In this document: positions 57,801 through 64,000 of the stretch, piece by piece
Numbering within the stretch: position 1 is the first letter of the stretch
Layout of the letters: each line of letters begins with the position of its first letter
Assembly: GCF_014218335.1 (NCBI RefSeq)
Contig: NZ_AP023367.1
Span: 4,459,501-4,523,500, forward strand
Origin: Anaerocolumna cellulosilytica
GTDB taxonomy: Bacteria; Bacillota; Clostridia; Lachnospirales; Lachnospiraceae
Reading direction: 5' to 3'
Length of the DNA stretch: 64,000 bases
Notes under the pieces: generated by a model
What the model was told of the DNA's origin: nothing
Seen by the model: only the letters and a program-made list of their open reading frames with translations
Database searches by the model: none
Program-made: the position numbers and the translations under genes

Positions 57801-58248
57801 GCTTGCTCAACACCTTATCTACAGGGTAAAACTGATACTTATAGCCTTCTACAACTGTCTGTTTTGTTATATCCAGAAATTGTCTCACACTAATTCCATC
57901 TTCTATCTGATCTCTGAATAGAACCCACTCGTTAAGTTCACTATGGGTTTTAAGATAAACTGGAGACGCAACTACGATATCCTTTTCCCCTGTTAACTTG
58001 TAAAGCAATACTTTCAGACATTCCAATACTAGTACAAAAATAGCAATATCATTATTTCTGGACATTTGAAGTAATATTCTGCAAATGTTATCATCCAGAA
58101 TTGTATCCAATCTATTTTCACTGTAACTTTCACATACCGGATAATCGGAAAATAATTCCATTGAAAATGTACACTCTTTTAACTTCTTTGTCCAATACTC
58201 TCGTGCTTCTTCGAATTCACTCAAATCGCTTAAGATATTTTTATCCAT
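48841..58248 (-). CDS. three-module NRPS (half-C)-A-T-C-A-T-C-A-T-(half-C)
   Basis: From ATG 58248 (AAGGGTGG 5 bases upstream; a start 22 codons earlier has no ribosome site) the 3135-residue NRPS has: an N-terminal C-domain C-lobe without HHxxxDG (~1-250); A (TSGSTGKPKA ~416); T (GGHSLN ~803); C with HHIISDG (~984); A (~1458); T (GGHSIK ~1845); C with HHIISDA (~2029); A (TSGSTGNPKG ~2503); and T (GGNSIQ ~2889). The last ~200 residues look like a second, degenerate C-domain lobe. My alignment of specificity residues to GrsA gives DSELTAEVCK (unassigned), DLSHIGFVWK (unassigned) and DILQMGMIWK, which is very close to known glycine codes. No epimerase or methyltransferase is seen. It should hand the chain to the KS encoded at 40788-48740. 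Confidence 0.94.
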   Translation of the reverse strand: MDKNILSDLSEFEEAREYWTKKLKECTFSMELFSDYPVCESYSENRLDTILDDNICRILLQMSRNNDIAIFVLVLECLKVLLYKLTGEKDIVVASPVYLKTHSELNEWVLFRDQIEDGISVRQFLDITKQTVVEGYKYQFYPVDKVLSKLYGADTQRPLKYLFLMDSIHNRDYIKNLNSGNCKNDIAFVLKKDSENLCFEIIYNSKLYNHKSIGKISKCFTTILKQMLNNMEMKIADIEIADEEERNYILHHINNTAKVRPTQLTLNRLFEEQAARTPDCTAIKFITYKHGVEKSISYIEISEKSEYMSKLLVDKGCRPDTVVGIIGERCIETVISMLGILKAGGCFVVISPDLPKERLEFMLKDSGAEIIMVTSPTVYSLDLNGTILDVPEASKIPRMQHKNEISNPQNLAYMIYTSGSTGKPKAVLIEHESIANTILWRKKFYAFDEEDSILQIPSFSFDSSVEDIFTPLVSGSTVIMIEEENKLNLNCIKQVLTMNPITHFLVTPAYYKVLMKEVYEHLKKLRVITVAGEDFSSDLVIEHFNRLDKVRLCNEYGPTENSVCSTVYEFDKNRTEVLIGKPIDNVQCLILNKEGRLMPIGLPGELYLSGKGLSRGYLNNQELNSTLFIDNPIFPGSKIYKTGDRVKYTDDGNIKFLGRVDNQVKIRGFRIELGEIEARLREYANVNDTIAIIGEDSKEGKCLYAFVVSDTVLCISNIKKYLEEKLPFYMVPAFIVQVDKIPLTSHGKVDKKSLEKLAMKECAGVVKPENRTEERLLDLWVDVLQRDKDDISVIGSFFEIGGHSLNAIVLVERIKKEFDLDISLMDFIKQKTIRNIGIYLRNAKREDYLLIEPVQKKDYYPLSSAQKRVYIIQNLEPESTAYNMPFVVKLEGKLDTRKLESAINKIIQRHESLRTSFEHNGTEPCQKIYDDVCFKMEYYEQSEDSAQKIVTSFLQPFDLGKPCLLRVCLIRIGDLSYILCVDMHHIISDGMSMEIFINEFADIYSGAELESTKVSYKDYVNWQNSESIRARVANQERYWMEKFKGEIAVLNLPYDYSRAGMQSFEGFRTSFEIDSALTLQIKELAVREGVTTFIILLSAYSLFLHKITSQNDIIIGTATAGRNHADLQSVIGNFANYLALRTNIDKANSFRMLLQNTQKEVIDAFQNQDYQFEDLVEKVVTKRDSSRNAIFDTMFVFHNMKKAQVSSLPFNISEYGFVHETSQVDLKLQGREEGNILTMEFEYCTKLFKDSTIKRFQDMYIHILNQILKKPDSRLADVEITSEYEKQKILYEFNRFQCWIPQDKTFIELFKQQVENYPNNTAVVCGNCSLTYKQLDLRSGQLSGSLQENGLRLGEICGLLVERSVEMMVGIISILKTGAVYLPIDPHYPQERVEYVLNESSAKLLLLSRTMIERFDLSNTKCVVVNLSDNRNYIDANDIQQVKVLPDNLAYLIFTSGSTGKPKGVLVDHKNLVNFVQAMKLSINYGENGTFLALASISFDLSISELMFPLSCGAAVIITTDQEQQDFDTLVRIIIEKNVDFVHFTPSRLNILLENSANDAVWCRIKHMIVGGEALPESVFTRLKRKYNGRIYNFYGPTEATVWTTFKDLSGENKVTIGVPLPDAEVYIINENMQLQPLGVPGEIAIGGECVAKGYINNTPETSEKFISNPFKQDAGNIIYRTGDVARLLENGEIEYLGRSDNQVKVRGYRIELSEIEDTLLKYSGISEAVVVAKVDNEGNKFLCAFLVSDKDVNVQSIRELLASKLPFYMVPSTFIQLDMLPLTPNRKIDRIKLSSMDISKLIIDNTQKNEYKPMTSYAMILVEVWKELLSVERVNSGDDFFEMGGHSIKAINMIYRLRKELDIDIALTDIFTHSRIDELAELVQQKQQSNLEIIRFVEKKEYYPASSGQKRLYILNKLESAGLSYNLPSVFRVMGSLDTDKLQAALFELIKRHEILRTSFHIINGEIVQKIHENVNNPFCFSDGITGDIQRLFIQFVKPFDLTQPALLRVEVVRLSENEHILMFDMHHIISDATSLKILVEELCSLYEGVRLPELTIQYKEYSEWQKNSMNSNFIKEQENYWLGLYGGNAPVLDLPVDFARPTVQNFEGSVISFSFDEELSFEIGKMVVDAKTTHFVVLISIFYILLMEYSGQEDIIIGTPIQGREHPDLKELIGSFINMLPLRNYPCKDKSFDEFLSEVKENFLKAYENRYYQFEELINKLDMKRDLGRNPLFDVMFSMSNFERPEMKAFDLIFTPIEYDKGASQFDLTLQAFVDNNKILFSMEFCTKLFKVGTIRQMSRHFINIAKQVVRNPHICIDNIEIMDDKDKAEVIEQYNQMSYESPKDSSLINLFKTQVSKIPDKECAVLNGTGISYRELDRKSDSVAHYLKKHGVGKEMVVGLLVGRSFNMLVGIMGILKCGAAFLPIDPKFPVQRIRYVLDDCGTNFLLGEKEHINSIEFKGAVFDINIISKEYEIGKSYNVLEEVDVSNHDLAYVIYTSGSTGNPKGVMIERKALLNFIYAISELIDFSSSKKILALTTISFDIFILETLMPLLKGQTLVIADEMQQRDPSAIKRIICENGISIMQATPTTLKMLLSHKGSSEWLENLTEIMIGGEVLHDSLLVKLRSLYKGKIYNMYGPTETTIWSTVRNLSKCDSVDIGKPILKTQILILDKEQRPLPSGIWGEMYIAGEGVSRGYLNKPELTLARFVQDPFNSGEVMYKTGDLARWNSDGYIEIRGRNDRQVKLNGYRIELEEIERCMQSYEKIADAVVVLKNGSGENKKGEGYIVGYYIGDAEISVTILRKFLSVSLPYYMVPSVFVKLKEIPLTPNKKVDYNALPDPVRYSNSQQLKMSVKPGNDIEIVLMEIWNKVLGIDFVDINESFFDIGGNSIQIVQVYSEIEEKFPGSVTVADLFSHPSIVRLASFITEKLSDKGRKTILKTVVLPEEYFRDENVENSGSVLFAEINDDVKDKLEQELQKNDITMLVYKCAVFIYVLHIVSRQEEITVYTLSESNQIIPVSINLNNTETLWELVEEVKKKYIAGLHSGGIRIQDILLSNSRKQSREITSIIIEHGGQRTELAGLFDIVMGVSQKKDAILVSCSYNDGLLANKGISKILNAYINLTEQLMEIDN

Positions 58249-58369
58249 AATCCCACCCTTACTTATATCCTTCCGGTACTCATTGTAATGATACACTTTG
58301 TTGAACTCCAGCATTTGTTAATAATCTAATTACAGTGCTCAGCCTTCAATTAATTTGTAAAGTTAATAT

Positions 58370-61300
58370 TTAGAAATCAAAGGTAATATCCAGTGGTTTT
58401 TCATATAGATTAAGAATCGATTTAATTTTTTTCACTTCCTGCTCATCCATATGTTGTATATCACAAACTTTTATCTGTTCATCCTTTGAAACTGCATATA
58501 GAATTCTTCTAAAGTATTCCATCCATTTTTGTACTGTTTCCACCTGTAGCAGTTTCTTATTATAAACAATAGCTACCTTTATTTTATCCTTTAGTTTAGT
58601 AGCAGAAAATGTCATATCAAAGTTCGACACCACATTTCGTTCTATCGGTGTTATTTCTACTCCTTCGACATTTATCTCCTGAATATCGAAATCCTGAAGT
58701 TGAAACATTACATCAAATACTGGGTTTCTGGTCGTATCTCTATTGACATATACATCCTTAACAAGCTCATCAAATGGATAATCTTGATACTTCAAAACTT
58801 GTCGGGTATTCTCACTGACATTTAATAAGATTTCAGAAAAGCTTTGATTTTCATTGATTTGATTTCTAAGTACAAGTGTATTTACAAACATACCAACTAT
58901 ATTTTCAAAGCTTTCATAGCTGCGTCCAGATACTGGAGTGCCCAAAATAATATCTGTCGACCCTGTTATCTTATAAAGGAGTATATTAAACACAGCTAAT
59001 AAGCTTGCAAAAAGTGTCGTATCATTTTTTGCACTTATCTCCTTTAAAAAAATTGCTTCCTCTTTGCCAAGACTCATTATTTGAATATCTCCTTCAAACG
59101 TCTGCACCGAAGGTCTTTCAAAGTCTAAAGGAAGTTCTAAATATGGAATACCATTTTCAAATTGTGAAATCCAAAATTTCTTTTGATTTTCTAATATCAC
59201 CTTAAATTCACTGCTGTCTTGCCAGAGAGCATAGTCTATATACCTGCTGTTCAAGTAAGGCAGTTGTTTACTTTTATATAGTGTTATGAAATCCTTTATG
59301 ATGATGTTCATTGATATCGCATCGGATATGATATGATGCATATCTATAACCATTATAAAATTATCAAGTCCCAGCTTTATGATCCCTACTCTTAACAAAG
59401 GAGCACTTCTTAAATCAAAGGGATGTATGAACTGGGCAAGTACCTCTTCCCAGCTATTATCTGCTGCATCATACACTTCAATTCTAAATGGTACTTCATC
59501 CACCACCTTCATTACAGGTATACCATCCATAGTAGAAAATGATGTTCTTAAGCTTTCGTGACGTCTAATTAAATCTTTGAATATACTTTCAACCTTGTTA
59601 ATATCAACAGGTCCCTTTAATCTCACAATCTCAGATAAGTTGTACATTATATTCTCCTGGAACATCCTATCAAGTATGTATAGCCTTTTTTGTGCATAGG
59701 ATAACGGATAATACTCTCGCTTTCCCACATACTTCATCTCTGTTGTAAGGGACTCTACTACTGCAGACTTTCTTATAACTATGGCCTGCTTTTCTATTGT
59801 ATTGTTTTCAAATAGTACTCCTAAAGAAACTTTGATATCAAAAACCCTGCTTATATTTGAAATTAACCGCATAAGATTCAATGAATTTCCGCCAAGTTTA
59901 AAAAAGCTATCGGTAATACTAAACGTATTTCTACCAAGTAGCTTTGTCCAAATTTCATATAATTTTTTCTCAATCTCATCTCTAGGTCTAACCTGCAGAG
60001 TTTTATTATCTCTGTACATCTCACCTACTGCTTTATAATTTATCTTACCGTTAGCAAGCTTTGGTATTGATTGTGTTATTACAATGTCAGACGGAAGCAT
60101 ATGGGCAGGCAGCAACTCTTTGAGGTATTTATCAACCTCCTTGAGCACATCATCTCCTGAATTACTCCCCTTGACTGTAATAAAAGCGATTAATATAACC
60201 GAGGAATTCTCAGAAATTTCATTCTTTATAATAGCTACTTCATTTATTAAATCATGTCCAAGTAGAATACTTTCAATCTCTTCTAGTTCTACCCGAATTC
60301 CCCTAATCTTAACCTGGCGGTCCATTCTTCCCATTAATTCTATATTACCATCTGGTAGCAACCTGCCTAAATCTCCAGTTTTATAAATAATATCCTCCGG
60401 ATTTTGACTGAACGGATTTCTTATAAATTTCTGCCGGTTTTGTTCATCATCATTAAGATAGCCAAATGTTCTATATGGCGTCCTTATGAATATCTCTCCT
60501 GTAACCAGTTCATTGCATATATTCATATTTTTATCCAATATGATAGCTCGCGCACCCTTTATTGGCTTGCCTATTGGCATAACATCCCTTTCAATGTCTT
60601 CCTTCCGTATTGGATAGAAGAATTTCGCCAGTGTCGTTTCGGTTGGTCCATAAAGATTTATCAAATGTATTCTTTCTCCGATTTTTTCATACCAGTTCCG
60701 CAGTTCAGAGGGTACAACCTTTTCACCAGCAAGTAAAACATATTTTAATTCCTGAAAATCCATTTCACTTAAATTCTCAGAATTCATCTGGCGGAACAAA
60801 CTTGGAACGCAGTGTATAAGGTTTATCTTTTTTATATTTATCCAATTTGATAAGTGTTCTCCATCAAGAATAGTCCCGAGTTGGTCCGGTATAACGATTT
60901 TACCTCCACAGCATAAAGGTACAAGGATATCTCTTAGAAACACATCAAAACCAGGATTAGTGAACTGGCTAAATGTAAAAGAACGATCCAAATTAAAAGC
61001 ACCTATCTCCCAGTCTATAAAATGCAAAAGCCCTTTATTCCTTCCAACGATTGCTTTGGGCTTACCGGTAGAACCGGAAGTAAAATAAACATACACCTTA
61101 TCCTCCTGGTCATAAGTGACACTCAAAGCCTTGGGCGTATTTTCAAATCCGTTCCGACAGAATTCATCTTCAGATATAAAATTTATCCCTTCTACTTTCC
61201 CTATATATTCAATACCGGCATTATCACCAATAACATGTTTTATCCCTGTATCCTTTATCATTTCCCGTATTCTTGCTGCAGGGTTCAATAAATCCAAGGG

Positions 61301-61540
61301 AACAAAAATGCAGCCTGCCGTTAAAATTCCCAGTAAGGCGGCAATATAATAAAATCTGTCGTTCATACAGACGCCGATTAATTCTCCGCTTCCACACTGA
61401 TCTGTTATTACAGTCGAAATATATCTTGATAAATAATCCAAATCTCTGTAACTAATACTTTTGTCTCCATACTCTATTGCTATCAGACTTTTGTGCTCTT
61501 CTAAACTTTTACTAATTCTTTTTTGTAATACATCACTCAT
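58370..61540 (-). CDS. NRPS module A-T-C
   Basis: The 1056-residue protein has an adenylation domain (FTSGSTGKPKA ~157, NLYGPTETT, QVKIRGIRVELEE), a PCP (GGNSLN ~550) and a C-terminal condensation domain (HHIISDA ~736). It ends there, so the following A domain is supplied by the next protein. The second-shell motif has Ala in place of the usual Gly (HHxxxDA), as in one C domain of the next protein; the catalytic His is kept. The specificity residues read approximately DVRHLALLAK, which I cannot assign. GAGG lies 8 bases before ATG 61540; the gap to the asnB-like gene is 28 bases. Confidence 0.93.
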   Translation of the reverse strand: MSDVLQKRISKSLEEHKSLIAIEYGDKSISYRDLDYLSRYISTVITDQCGSGELIGVCMNDRFYYIAALLGILTAGCIFVPLDLLNPAARIREMIKDTGIKHVIGDNAGIEYIGKVEGINFISEDEFCRNGFENTPKALSVTYDQEDKVYVYFTSGSTGKPKAIVGRNKGLLHFIDWEIGAFNLDRSFTFSQFTNPGFDVFLRDILVPLCCGGKIVIPDQLGTILDGEHLSNWINIKKINLIHCVPSLFRQMNSENLSEMDFQELKYVLLAGEKVVPSELRNWYEKIGERIHLINLYGPTETTLAKFFYPIRKEDIERDVMPIGKPIKGARAIILDKNMNICNELVTGEIFIRTPYRTFGYLNDDEQNRQKFIRNPFSQNPEDIIYKTGDLGRLLPDGNIELMGRMDRQVKIRGIRVELEEIESILLGHDLINEVAIIKNEISENSSVILIAFITVKGSNSGDDVLKEVDKYLKELLPAHMLPSDIVITQSIPKLANGKINYKAVGEMYRDNKTLQVRPRDEIEKKLYEIWTKLLGRNTFSITDSFFKLGGNSLNLMRLISNISRVFDIKVSLGVLFENNTIEKQAIVIRKSAVVESLTTEMKYVGKREYYPLSYAQKRLYILDRMFQENIMYNLSEIVRLKGPVDINKVESIFKDLIRRHESLRTSFSTMDGIPVMKVVDEVPFRIEVYDAADNSWEEVLAQFIHPFDLRSAPLLRVGIIKLGLDNFIMVIDMHHIISDAISMNIIIKDFITLYKSKQLPYLNSRYIDYALWQDSSEFKVILENQKKFWISQFENGIPYLELPLDFERPSVQTFEGDIQIMSLGKEEAIFLKEISAKNDTTLFASLLAVFNILLYKITGSTDIILGTPVSGRSYESFENIVGMFVNTLVLRNQINENQSFSEILLNVSENTRQVLKYQDYPFDELVKDVYVNRDTTRNPVFDVMFQLQDFDIQEINVEGVEITPIERNVVSNFDMTFSATKLKDKIKVAIVYNKKLLQVETVQKWMEYFRRILYAVSKDEQIKVCDIQHMDEQEVKKIKSILNLYEKPLDITFDF

Positions 61541-61568
61541 AGTATAATCCTCACAATAAATATAATGA

Positions 61569-63440
61569 TTAATTAAGATTGGGCATATTAAACTCTTTTA
61601 TAAAAACTCCGAATGTCAGTACCGTAATTAATAAATCAGGATCAAATGGTACATTTAAATTAAAATCCTCACTCATATATTTCTTTTTAAGCATTTCAAC
61701 CGTATCCGGATTGAAATATCCCTGGCGTTTTATTGTTTCATATGAGAGTATGTCATTTATATATTCATTATTTCTCTTTAAAAGTTCACAACTTCCGGGA
61801 GCAACAAAGCTGAATTTCTCCCTTTGCGTTATTTTCTGTGGAAGAAATCTTTCACCCATGCGTTTGAGAATATATTTCTCGTCAAATCCGTTCAATAGAT
61901 AGGTGGTAGGAATTTGTTTTACAAACTCTACTAGTTCTTTATCAAGGAAAGGGTATCTAGCCTCTATAGAATTAGCATATGCCATTCGATCTCCATGGTC
62001 CGCTACCAGATGATTAACAATACGCATTTTATAATCCACGTACGAACGTACATGTATCACATCCCTGTTACAAAGACGATCTTTATTAATCAACGGATGG
62101 TTCATGCAATTTATATCACTGTAATATGAATTAATTTGTGGAGAATATAACTCGAATTTTACCTTATTGAAGGCGCCATAATTCCTTTCATAAATAAAGT
62201 CCTCTCTGCCCCAAAGTTCCAATCGAAGCATTCGTTCTTTCATTTCCTCAGTATTAAATGAGGACTCAGTCATTTCACGCATTTTATCAAATCTGTATCC
62301 TATATAGCCTGCAAAAAGCTCATCAGCCCCTTCTCCAGTAAGTACAACCTTAATATTTTCATTCCTAACCTTCTCTGACAATGCCATCGATGCACAATTG
62401 TATGTTTCCTTCAAAGGTGTTTCAGAATAATAAATTGCTTTAGAAAGCCTTTGGCTTATATCCTGCATTGTAAACATAATTTCATGGTGATCAAATTGAA
62501 GCTTATTTGCTAAAAAGCGCTGGTATTTTGATTCTGATAATTCTTTATCAAGAAAATCTATTGAAAATGATTTATAAGAATTCTGTGGTCTTAAAATTTG
62601 CGCCTTGCTCGCTACAATGGATGAATCAAGCCCTCCGCTTACATACAAACCAACAGGTACATCAGCTCTAAGCCTCAATTTTATAGAATTAGTAATAAGT
62701 TCATCCAACCGTTCAATGTAATACTCCTCTCCTTTGTCCTCTATCTCACTTACTCCTGTCTCAGGATAGACTAAGTCCCAGTATTCTACTTCGTTAATAT
62801 TTTGGTCTCTAATCTCCAAATAATGACCGTTATCAAGACTCCTTATGTTTTTAAACATAGTGCGGGATCCTATTAATCCAGGAAATGTAAAGATTTGATC
62901 AAGACCAATAAGGTCAACTTCCCTTTTGACAGCGGGATGTTGTAATATGGATTTTATCTCAGAACCAAAAATAAAAAAATCATCAACAACCGTATAAAAA
63001 AATGGAGCAATACCAAAGTGGTCCCTGCCACAAAGTAAACTCCTTGTTTTATAATCAAAAATTACAAAGGAAAACTGTCCATTCAGATAATTAAACATAT
63101 CTCTTCCTTTTTCCTCATAAAGATGGATTAGCGTCTCTACATCGGTATTGGTTCTGAAAACGTGCCCCTTACACTCTAACAGTTTTCGAAGCTCAATATA
63201 GTTAAAAATCTCTCCATTACATATCATTACAATTGAACGGTCTTCATTAAATATTGGTTGTATGCCTCCGGTGAGGTCAATTATGCCAAGCCTTGTAAAA
63301 CCAAATGATATACTGCCATCATAATAAAAGTTCTCTGCATCCGGTCCCCTATGCTGTAATATCTTCGTCATAGGATATATAAGGGATTCCTCAATTCTCT
63401 TTTTAAATTTTAGATCAACAATTCCACAAATGCCGCACAA
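61569..63440 (-). CDS. asnB: glutamine-dependent asparagine synthase-like amidotransferase within the NRPS locus
   Basis: The 623-residue class II amidotransferase starts with the TTG codon at 63440, giving MCGICG; removal of Met exposes the catalytic Cys. The glutaminase half shows LQHRGPDAE, TRLGIIDL and NGEIFNY. The synthetase half has the PPi-loop SGGLDSS (~268) and GEGADELFAGY. GGAGG lies just before the start, and the upstream NRPS stop codon TAA directly abuts the TTG (TAATTG). The enzyme normally makes Asn from Asp via a beta-aspartyl-AMP. In natural-product clusters homologues amidate other carboxylates or peptide ends. Its tight insertion between two NRPS genes favours a role in the pathway (supplying Asn or amidating the product), which is inference. 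Confidence 0.92.
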   Translation of the reverse strand: MCGICGIVDLKFKKRIEESLIYPMTKILQHRGPDAENFYYDGSISFGFTRLGIIDLTGGIQPIFNEDRSIVMICNGEIFNYIELRKLLECKGHVFRTNTDVETLIHLYEEKGRDMFNYLNGQFSFVIFDYKTRSLLCGRDHFGIAPFFYTVVDDFFIFGSEIKSILQHPAVKREVDLIGLDQIFTFPGLIGSRTMFKNIRSLDNGHYLEIRDQNINEVEYWDLVYPETGVSEIEDKGEEYYIERLDELITNSIKLRLRADVPVGLYVSGGLDSSIVASKAQILRPQNSYKSFSIDFLDKELSESKYQRFLANKLQFDHHEIMFTMQDISQRLSKAIYYSETPLKETYNCASMALSEKVRNENIKVVLTGEGADELFAGYIGYRFDKMREMTESSFNTEEMKERMLRLELWGREDFIYERNYGAFNKVKFELYSPQINSYYSDINCMNHPLINKDRLCNRDVIHVRSYVDYKMRIVNHLVADHGDRMAYANSIEARYPFLDKELVEFVKQIPTTYLLNGFDEKYILKRMGERFLPQKITQREKFSFVAPGSCELLKRNNEYINDILSYETIKRQGYFNPDTVEMLKKKYMSEDFNLNVPFDPDLLITVLTFGVFIKEFNMPNLN

Positions 63441-64000
63441 TTACTCCACCTCCAAATCCTCATTAAAATCACCCAATATTTTGTCATAATTACTGTCCAT
63501 CCAGTTCAATATTTCTTCAATCTTATTCTCAGGATTTCTCACTGCGTTACGTGCTATATTAACAAAATATTCTGAGAAAATCTTAATTGTCTCCTCCTTG
63601 AACAGCTTTACGTTATATTCAATAATAAAATAAAGTTTATTATTCCTAAAAAATCCTTCAATATTAATATCAAGCTTGGATGCCCGGTTCTTGAAAGGGA
63701 ATTGTTTTATAATAAGGTTTGATATTTTAAAATCCGGAATATCTACATTTTGAAATATGAAAATCATATCATATAGAGGGTTTCTGTTTATATCCCGGGA
63801 TAATTTAAGTTTTTCAATTAAATCATCAAAGGGGTAATCCTGGTTTTCAAACGCATCCATTACTATTTTGTTAACCCCAATTAAGAAATCAATAAATCTT
63901 TCGCTTTGTGAAATACTTTTTTTCAAAGGAAGATAGTTCAAAAAAAGTCCTACGATATTTTCCATATCGCTATGAGTCCTACCAGCTACCGATGTACCTA
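63441..64000 (-). CDS. NRPS, C-terminal end of a condensation domain (5' part beyond window)
   Basis: The frame is open to the right edge of the window. Visible is the C-lobe of a condensation domain: GTSVAGRTHSDMENIVG, FLNYLPL, FENQDYPFDDLIEKL, NPLYDMIF and EYNVKLFKEETI, which match the corresponding motifs of the other C domains here. The protein ends shortly after the C domain, with no A or T following, so it belongs to an upstream NRPS that ends in C like the A-T-C protein. The HHxxxDG motif would lie outside the window. Stop and next start are adjacent. Confidence 0.9.
   Translation of the reverse strand, partial: GTSVAGRTHSDMENIVGLFLNYLPLKKSISQSERFIDFLIGVNKIVMDAFENQDYPFDDLIEKLKLSRDINRNPLYDMIFIFQNVDIPDFKISNLIIKQFPFKNRASKLDINIEGFFRNNKLYFIIEYNVKLFKEETIKIFSEYFVNIARNAVRNPENKIEEILNWMDSNYDKILGDFNEDLEVE

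Noticed and set aside
48841-61540. Amino acid assignments for codes DVRHLALLAK, DSELTAEVCK and DLSHIGFVWK
   Set aside because: Manual extraction is error-prone and none matches a code I know well enough; left unassigned.
22225-64000. Many plus-strand open frames of 60-150 codons opposite the NRPS/PKS genes
   Set aside because: They lie antisense to continuous domain-rich coding frames, have no ribosome sites worth noting and change position with repeated domains. They are shadows of the real genes.
1-64000. CRISPR arrays, insertion sequences, prophage or rRNA genes
   Set aside because: No direct-repeat/spacer pattern, transposase or integrase motif, or rRNA-like sequence was seen on either strand.

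Overview
The window reads as a chromosome segment from a low-GC, endospore-forming anaerobic Firmicute. A Lachnospiraceae-type Clostridia member is the best guess. The signs are the complete spoIIA (anti-anti-sigma / anti-sigma / sigma-F) operon, a spoVA operon, a T-box-controlled valS, AT-rich intergenic DNA with strong AGGAGG-type ribosome sites, and a cluster of large uncharacterised TPR/solenoid proteins with an Hsp70-like partner. The assignment is inference from gene content; no rRNA or other marker is present.

Left part (1-10 kb): a 5'-truncated class A penicillin-binding protein (+) converges on the minus-strand spoVA operon (spoVAA-AB-AC-AD-AE). That operon is preceded by a 52-codon membrane ORF overlapping spoVAA. 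Upstream of it lies spoIIAA-spoIIAB-sigF, then a zinc-ribbon/TPR membrane protein with a 46-codon ORF in front. Middle part (10-22 kb): valS with its T-box leader; a four-gene minus-strand cluster (1193-aa solenoid, 428-aa Hsp70/actin-fold-like protein, 302-aa TPR-like protein, 423-aa coiled-coil membrane protein) whose spacers hold strong hairpins; and a divergent PLP-dependent aminotransferase of the HisC/CobD family (+).

Right part (22.2-64 kb, continuing off the right edge): a single-strand (-) hybrid NRPS / trans-AT polyketide synthase locus. In transcription order it encodes: the end of an NRPS condensation domain (cut by the window edge); an asparagine-synthase-like amidotransferase; an A-T-C NRPS; a 3135-aa NRPS with half-C, A-T-C-A-T-C-A-T and a second degenerate half-C; a KS-DH-KR-ACP-C-A-T hybrid; a free-standing malonyl acyltransferase; a KS-KR-ACP protein; a second KS-DH-KR-ACP-C-A-T hybrid; and a terminal KS-KR-ACP protein that ends in a BtrH-like cysteine acyltransferase/peptidase-fold domain instead of a thioesterase. 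Gaps between these genes run from an 11-base overlap to about 120 bases, so one transcription unit is likely. If collinear, the visible part adds four amino acids (the fourth predicted glycine from its A-domain code), then ketide - amino acid - ketide - ketide - amino acid - ketide. The two late amino acids are chosen by A domains with identical specificity codes. Chain release would be by the BtrH-like domain. That release domain, the two half-C domains and the duplicated hybrid modules are the most unusual features of the window.
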